Origin: Andeanibacterium sp035497315 | GTDB lineage: Bacteria > Pseudomonadota > Alphaproteobacteria > Sphingomonadales > Sphingomonadaceae | Length of the DNA stretch: 18,359 nucleotides | Direction of reading: 5' to 3' | Assembly (NCBI GenBank): GCA_035497315.1 | Contig: DATJDU010000098.1 | Location: 1-18,359 of the forward strand | Shown: positions 14,811-18,359 of the stretch, piece after piece | Layout: each line of letters begins with the position of its first letter | Position numbering within the stretch: the first letter of the stretch is position 1 | Program-made: the position numbers and the translations under genes | The notes under the pieces: model-generated | Told to the model about the DNA's origin: nothing | Seen by the model: the letters and a program-made list of their open reading frames with translations, nothing else | The model's database searches: none

Positions 14811-14826
14811 GTGCGAAATGGCGGAT

Positions 14827-14846
14827 GGCCGGGCTCGCGCCTGGCC
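14827..14846 (+). promoter_or_regulatory. Leader hairpin before fhs
   Basis: GGCCGGGC at 14827-14834 and GCCTGGCC at 14839-14846 form an 8-bp stem with one G-U pair and a TCGC tetraloop, about 50 bases before the fhs start. It lacks a T tract, so it is probably a leader structure and not a terminator. Confidence 0.35.
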
Positions 14847-14897
14847 GGACGCGACCGGAAGTTCGAACTGCCCTTAAGACAACAAGGACGAGATGCG

Positions 14898-16565
14898 ATG
14901 CCTACTGATATCGAAATTGCGCGCCAAGCCACGCTCGCGCCGATCACCGAAGTCGCCAAGAAGGCCGGCGTTCCCGATGAGGCCCTGATCCCTTACGGCA
15001 AGTACAAGGCCAAGATCGACCGCGACCTGCTGGCTCCCGCGCTGGCTCCCGGCAAGCTGATCCTCGTCACCGCCATCAACCCGACCCCGGCCGGCGAAGG
15101 CAAGACCACCACGTCGGTAGGCCTGAGCGATGCCCTGCACCGCATCGGCAAGAAGACCCTGCTGTGCCTGCGCGAACCCAGCCTCGGCCCGTGCTTCGGC
15201 GTCAAGGGCGGCGGCGCCGGCGGCGGCAAGAGCCAGGTCATGCCGATGGACGAAATCAACCTGCACTTCACGGGTGACTTCCACGCCATCACCAGCGCAC
15301 ACAACCTGCTGTCGGCGATGATCGACAACCACATCTATTGGGGCAACGCGCTCGAAATCGACCTGCGCCGCGTCACCTGGCGCCGCGTGCTCGACATGAA
15401 CGATCGGGCGCTGCGCCAGATCGTCGGCCCGCTGGGCGGCGTGACCAACGGATTCCCGCGTGAAACTGGCTTCGACATTACCGTCGCTTCCGAAATCATG
15501 GCGATCCTGTGCCTCGCTTCGGACCTTTCGGACCTGCAGCGCCGCCTGGGCGACATCATCATCGGCTATCGCCGTGACAAGACCCCGGTGTTCTGCCGCG
15601 ACGTGAAGGCCGACAGCTCGATGACCGTTCTCCTGAAGGACGCCATCCTGCCGAACCTGGTGCAGACGCTGGAAAATAACCCGGCCTTCCTGCATGGCGG
15701 CCCCTTCGCCAACATCGCCCATGGCTGCAACTCGGTGATCGCCACCAAGACCGCGCTCGCCATGGCCGATTACGTGGTGACCGAGGCCGGCTTCGGTGCC
15801 GACCTTGGCGCCGAGAAGTTCATGGACATCAAGTGCCGCCTCGCAGGCCTGAAGCCTGACGCCGTGGTGCTGGTCGCCACTGTGCGCGCGCTGAAGATGA
15901 ACGGCGGCGTGGCCAAGGCCGACCTCACCAAGGGCGAGAACGTGGAAGCCGTGCGCAAGGGTTCGGTGAACCTGAAGCGTCACATCGAGAATGTGAAGAA
16001 GTTCGGCATCACTCCGACCATCGCGATCAACCACTTCTACCTCGATACCGATGCCGAACTGGCCGTGATCAAGGAAATGGCTGAAAGCTTCGGCGCCGAA
16101 GCGGTGATCTGCAAGCACTGGGCCGATGGTAGCGCGGGCGCGGAAGAACTGGCGCACATCGTTGCGGCCAAGGCCGATGCCGGCGCGCCGGACTGGGCCC
16201 CGCTCTATCCTGACGACATGCCGCTGGCCGAGAAGATCGAAACGGTCTGCAAGGAAATCTACCGTGCAGAAACCGTCACGATGTCGGCCGCGGTGAAGAG
16301 CCAGCTCAAGCAGTGGGAAGGCATGGGCTACGGCAACTTCCCGGTCTGCATGGCCAAGACGCAGTACAGCTTCTCGACCGATCCGACGCAACTGGGCGCC
16401 CCCGAAGGCTTCGACGTAACGATCCGCGAAGTGCGTATTTCGGCCGGTGCGGGCTTCATCGTCGCCATTGCCGGCGACATCATGACCATGCCGGGCCTGC
16501 CCAAGGTTCCCTCGGCCGAAGCGATCTACATCGACGAGAACGGCCAGATCGAAGGCCTGTTCTAA
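14898..16565 (+). CDS. fhs: Formate-tetrahydrofolate ligase
   Basis: A 555-residue 10-formyltetrahydrofolate synthetase, joining formate to tetrahydrofolate with ATP to give 10-formyl-THF for purine synthesis, initiator-tRNA formylation and one-carbon flow. The P-loop TPAGEGKT (63-70) and the signature EPSLGPCFGVKGGGAGGG (93-110) are present, and length matches the family. ATG 14898 is chosen: AAGGA at 14884-14888 lies nine bases upstream, and residues encoded before it are not family-like. Codon use is strongly biased to C- and G-ending codons, suggesting high expression. It stands alone with its own leader and a very strong terminator. Confidence 0.96.
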   Translation: MPTDIEIARQATLAPITEVAKKAGVPDEALIPYGKYKAKIDRDLLAPALAPGKLILVTAINPTPAGEGKTTTSVGLSDALHRIGKKTLLCLREPSLGPCFGVKGGGAGGGKSQVMPMDEINLHFTGDFHAITSAHNLLSAMIDNHIYWGNALEIDLRRVTWRRVLDMNDRALRQIVGPLGGVTNGFPRETGFDITVASEIMAILCLASDLSDLQRRLGDIIIGYRRDKTPVFCRDVKADSSMTVLLKDAILPNLVQTLENNPAFLHGGPFANIAHGCNSVIATKTALAMADYVVTEAGFGADLGAEKFMDIKCRLAGLKPDAVVLVATVRALKMNGGVAKADLTKGENVEAVRKGSVNLKRHIENVKKFGITPTIAINHFYLDTDAELAVIKEMAESFGAEAVICKHWADGSAGAEELAHIVAAKADAGAPDWAPLYPDDMPLAEKIETVCKEIYRAETVTMSAAVKSQLKQWEGMGYGNFPVCMAKTQYSFSTDPTQLGAPEGFDVTIREVRISAGAGFIVAIAGDIMTMPGLPKVPSAEAIYIDENGQIEGLF

Positions 16566-16588
16566 GCAACAGGTCCAGACGGACAAAG

Positions 16589-16624
16589 GAAAGGCCGCCC
16601 CTCACCGGGCGGCCTTTCTATTTT
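16589..16624 (+). terminator. Rho-independent terminator of fhs
   Basis: GAAAGGCCGCCC at 16589-16600 pairs perfectly over 12 bp with GGGCGGCCTTTC at 16607-16618 (6-base loop), followed by TATTTT. It lies 23 bases past the fhs stop and is the clearest terminator in the window. Confidence 0.9.
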
Positions 16625-16640
16625 CAGGCATGGCAGCCTG

Positions 16641-17015
16641 CTAACGAATGAGCGCCTGTCGCACGGCTTCCCTCACAGGATAGCCCTGCCCCACCTCGCT
16701 CTCCTCGCCGGGCTCACCCCGCCGTTGGAGTTGCCCAGCAGTCAGGCCCGACAAGCTGGTCAAAAGCACGGTGCAACAGCGGGGTATTCGCAGCTTGCCG
16801 GAATGGGGTCTGACCGTATTGGCCCAGCCGAATAACGGGGCGAGTCCAGCTTTCCGGGTCTGAAGGGCTCAGCCCCATCTCGCGCCAGAGGATAGCCGCC
16901 CCTCTTCGGCCAGTACGTTCGGAAAAGCTTGCTCGATCCGCACAAAGCCTCGGCGGATGAAATGATCGATCTCCGCCGGGCTCAGCGCCCCGGCGGGATT
17001 CTGGGTATCAGTCAT
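16641..17015 (-). pseudogene. Broken phytanoyl-CoA dioxygenase (PhyH)-like gene
   Basis: Three consecutive minus-strand frames together resemble a PhyH-family Fe(II)/2-oxoglutarate oxygenase. From ATG 17015 the first reads LSPAEIDHFIRRGFVRIEQA and stays open to a stop near 16870. Around 16896-16904 similarity moves to another frame: AILWREMGLSP, then SWTRPVIRLGQYG and TPLLHRAFDQLVGP, ending at a stop at 16714-16716. A third frame gives YPVREAVRQALIR, like the family C-terminus (which from memory ends in SPVExAIRxAL), stopping at 16641. Only about 125 codons remain of an expected 270 or more, and the catalytic HxD...H region is missing, so there are frameshifts and an internal deletion. Family assignment is from memory of related proteins. 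Confidence 0.65.
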
Positions 17016-17157
17016 GGAATACTCTCAACACTCGGGCCCACATGGCGCGGTCATGCCGAGCCATGCGGGCGAATTCACGTTCGTTGCGACTTGGCCGGTC
17101 AGGCCAGCGGAAACGCCGCGGAGTAGTTGAAAGCAATAATTGTCACGTCTCTTCCGA
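17016..17157. other. Spacer between the PhyH remnant and def
   Basis: About 140 bases with no supported gene. On the minus strand one start-less frame is open (WPDRPSRNEREFARMARHD and on) and its stop overlaps the PhyH start codon. It might be a piece of another decayed gene, but I cannot identify it. No def terminator with a T tract was seen. Confidence 0.3.
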
Positions 17158-17727
17158 TCAGGCTGCCTTACGCAGCTTCTCCAGCTTCTTGAGCGCCATC
17201 GAGCGCTTCAGGCGGCTGAGGTGATCGATGAACAGGATACCTTCCAGATGGTCCATCTCATGCTGGATGCAGGTGGCCAGCAGGCCTTCCATCGCTTCCT
17301 CGTGCACGGCACCCTCAAGATCCTGCCAACGTACGCGGCAGGCGGACGGGCGATCCACGTCGGCGTAGATATCCGGCACCGACAGGCAGCCTTCCTGATA
17401 GGTGGAATAATCTTCCGCCGGATCGAGGATTTCCGGGTTGATGAACACCCGGGGTTCTTTCTTCGTCGGCTGGTGCGTATGCGCTTCACCGCCATGGTGG
17501 TGGCACTCTTCCGGCTCCGCATCGGGATCGTCGGGCTGGAGATCGATCACCACCACGCGCAGTGGTACGCCCACCTGGATCGCGGCAAGGCCGATACCGG
17601 GTGCGTCATACATCGTCTCGAACATGTCGGCGACGAGCGTCTTCAACTCACCGTCGAATGTCTCGACGCGCGAGGAAATGGTCTTCAGCCGGGGGTCCGG
17701 CACTTCAAGGATTTCACGGATAGCCAT
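17158..17727 (-). CDS. def: Peptide deformylase with His-rich insert
   Basis: A 189-residue metallo-deformylase removing the formyl group from the N-terminal methionine of new proteins at the ribosome. All three motifs are intact: GIGLAAIQVG (44-53), EGCLSVP (112-118, ligand Cys114) and QHEMDH (155-160, ligands His156 and His160, catalytic Glu157). Unlike the E. coli enzyme, it has a loop of about 28 residues at 64-91 between strands, acidic then histidine-rich (ECHHHGGEAHTH), which could bind metal. The C-terminal helix is Lys/Arg-rich, suited to ribosome contact. The ATG at 17727 has no strong ribosome binding site but begins with the standard family opening (MAIREILEVPDPRLK). Confidence 0.94.
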   Translation of the reverse strand: MAIREILEVPDPRLKTISSRVETFDGELKTLVADMFETMYDAPGIGLAAIQVGVPLRVVVIDLQPDDPDAEPEECHHHGGEAHTHQPTKKEPRVFINPEILDPAEDYSTYQEGCLSVPDIYADVDRPSACRVRWQDLEGAVHEEAMEGLLATCIQHEMDHLEGILFIDHLSRLKRSMALKKLEKLRKAA

Positions 17728-17824
17728 ATCGCCCAGATAAGCAGGTGCCGGCCACCGCGCAAGAAGCGCAATGCGACGAATTTGCGATCAATGCTGTCGG
17801 AGGGGATGCAGGAAAGGCGCAGCC

Positions 17825-18359
17825 TCACTGAGCGGCGTTATATTCCCGAATCAGCCTTTCCAGCCGCCTTTCGCCCGAAGGAGCGACATTGATCCGCTTC
17901 CGGTTGCCCTTGGTTACCTTCACCACCAGCGGGTCCATCACGTGGGACCACCAAGGCGGGTTCAGAGCGATGGCCATCATGCCGAAATAGCCGGTGGGGC
18001 ATTTCGGGCCGTTCTCCATCTCCACCAGTTCCTGATAGGACAGCATCGGCCGGGCATGGTGGTAGGCGTGACGCTGCACGTTGAAGACCATCAAATTGCA
18101 CAGGGGCGCATCCGCGCTCCACGAATGCATCTCGCTCTGCGGTTCGCGCCGGCCATTGGGCTGCATCTCGCGCAGCAGGGCATAATGCTGGATGTAGTCG
18201 TTGAGCATCAGCGAGAACCACACCGAAACATGGTGCAGCAGGATAAACGGCAGCGCCGCCCAGCCCAGCACAGCCACCAGCACAGCGGCGAGGATCACCG
18301 CCATGCCATAACTGACAATCACATCATTATGCAGCGACCACACGGGCAACCCGCGCTTG
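17825..18359 (-). CDS. alkB: Alkane 1-monooxygenase (AlkB-type), C-terminal part
   Basis: The C-terminal 178 codons or so of a membrane di-iron hydroxylase; the N-terminal part lies beyond the right edge. It would oxidise the terminal carbon of medium- or long-chain alkanes, or a related substrate, in the inner membrane using rubredoxin electrons. Visible are a membrane segment (VSYGMAVILAAVLVAVLGWA), a His-containing LHHVSVWF segment, NDYIQHYALLREM (HYGLLR-like motif), the last histidine box NVQRHAYHHARP and the family segment ALNPPWWSHVMDP. Family proteins are about 350-410 residues, so roughly half is present. It is 97 bases upstream of def on the same strand. Earlier His boxes are outside the window, so function is judged from the C-terminal part. 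Confidence 0.88.
   Translation of the reverse strand, partial: KRGLPVWSLHNDVIVSYGMAVILAAVLVAVLGWAALPFILLHHVSVWFSLMLNDYIQHYALLREMQPNGRREPQSEMHSWSADAPLCNLMVFNVQRHAYHHARPMLSYQELVEMENGPKCPTGYFGMMAIALNPPWWSHVMDPLVVKVTKGNRKRINVAPSGERRLERLIREYNAAQ

Noticed and set aside
14141..14880. Prophage, integron or genomic-island remnant
   Set aside because: Composition is odd, but no integrase, transposase, attachment repeats or tRNA target is visible, so only a neutral description is supported.
14874..16586. Minus-strand open frame of 570 codons opposite fhs
   Set aside because: It is an antisense shadow produced by the strong codon bias of fhs and lacks any family feature.
16929..17224. Short plus-strand frames between fhs and def
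   Set aside because: They are antisense to the PhyH remnant or to def and lack ribosome binding sites and known motifs.

Overview
The window looks like a piece of the main chromosome of a GC-rich alphaproteobacterium, most likely a member of the Sphingomonadales (Novosphingobium/Sphingobium/Erythrobacter type). The clearest sign is the order pckA / chvI-chvG-hprK-rapZ-manX-ptsH, a conserved alphaproteobacterial carbon and envelope regulation locus. Gene density, GC-rich codon use, a formate-tetrahydrofolate ligase and an AlkB-type alkane monooxygenase agree. No tRNA, rRNA, CRISPR array, transposase or integrase was recognised.

Layout. 1-514 is a GC-rich, hairpin-dense non-coding region; a minus-strand gene may begin at the left edge. 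515-2804 carries a class V aminotransferase and a membrane-bound GGDEF diguanylate cyclase on the plus strand. 2839-4963 (minus) carries a small DUF937/YidB-like protein and pckA. 5207-9888 (plus) is the two-component/PTS cluster: response regulator ChvI, sensor kinase ChvG, short HPr kinase HprK, nucleotide-binding protein RapZ, EIIA-Man-type protein and HPr. 9921-11942 (plus) adds a SpoU/TrmH RNA methyltransferase, a META-domain lipoprotein and a YceI protein. 11986-14131 (minus) carries rmuC followed by an SH3-like lipoprotein. 14141-14897 is a visibly less GC-rich patch with one candidate 49-residue protein and the fhs control region. 14898-16565 (plus) is fhs, with a strong terminator. 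16641-17015 (minus) is a broken phytanoyl-CoA dioxygenase-like gene. 17158-18359 (minus) has peptide deformylase and the C-terminal part of an alkane monooxygenase running off the right edge.

How the genes work together. ChvG/ChvI senses the envelope or acid state and, in rhizobial relatives, is genetically linked to the divergent pckA gene. HprK, HPr and EIIA-Man form a regulatory PTS without sugar permeases; enzyme I is not in the window. HPr keeps both the catalytic histidine and the regulatory serine, so the HprK-HPr pair is probably functional. Fhs makes 10-formyl-THF, the formyl donor for initiator tRNA, and Def removes that formyl group from new proteins, though the two genes converge and are not an operon.

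Most of the window is conserved housekeeping DNA and I see no clearly new multi-gene system. The most interesting items are the structured region at the left edge, the nested stem before rmuC with the small ORF upstream, the palindromes before fhs and chvI, the long inverted repeat between hprK and rapZ, the His-rich insert in Def, and the PhyH-like pseudogene.
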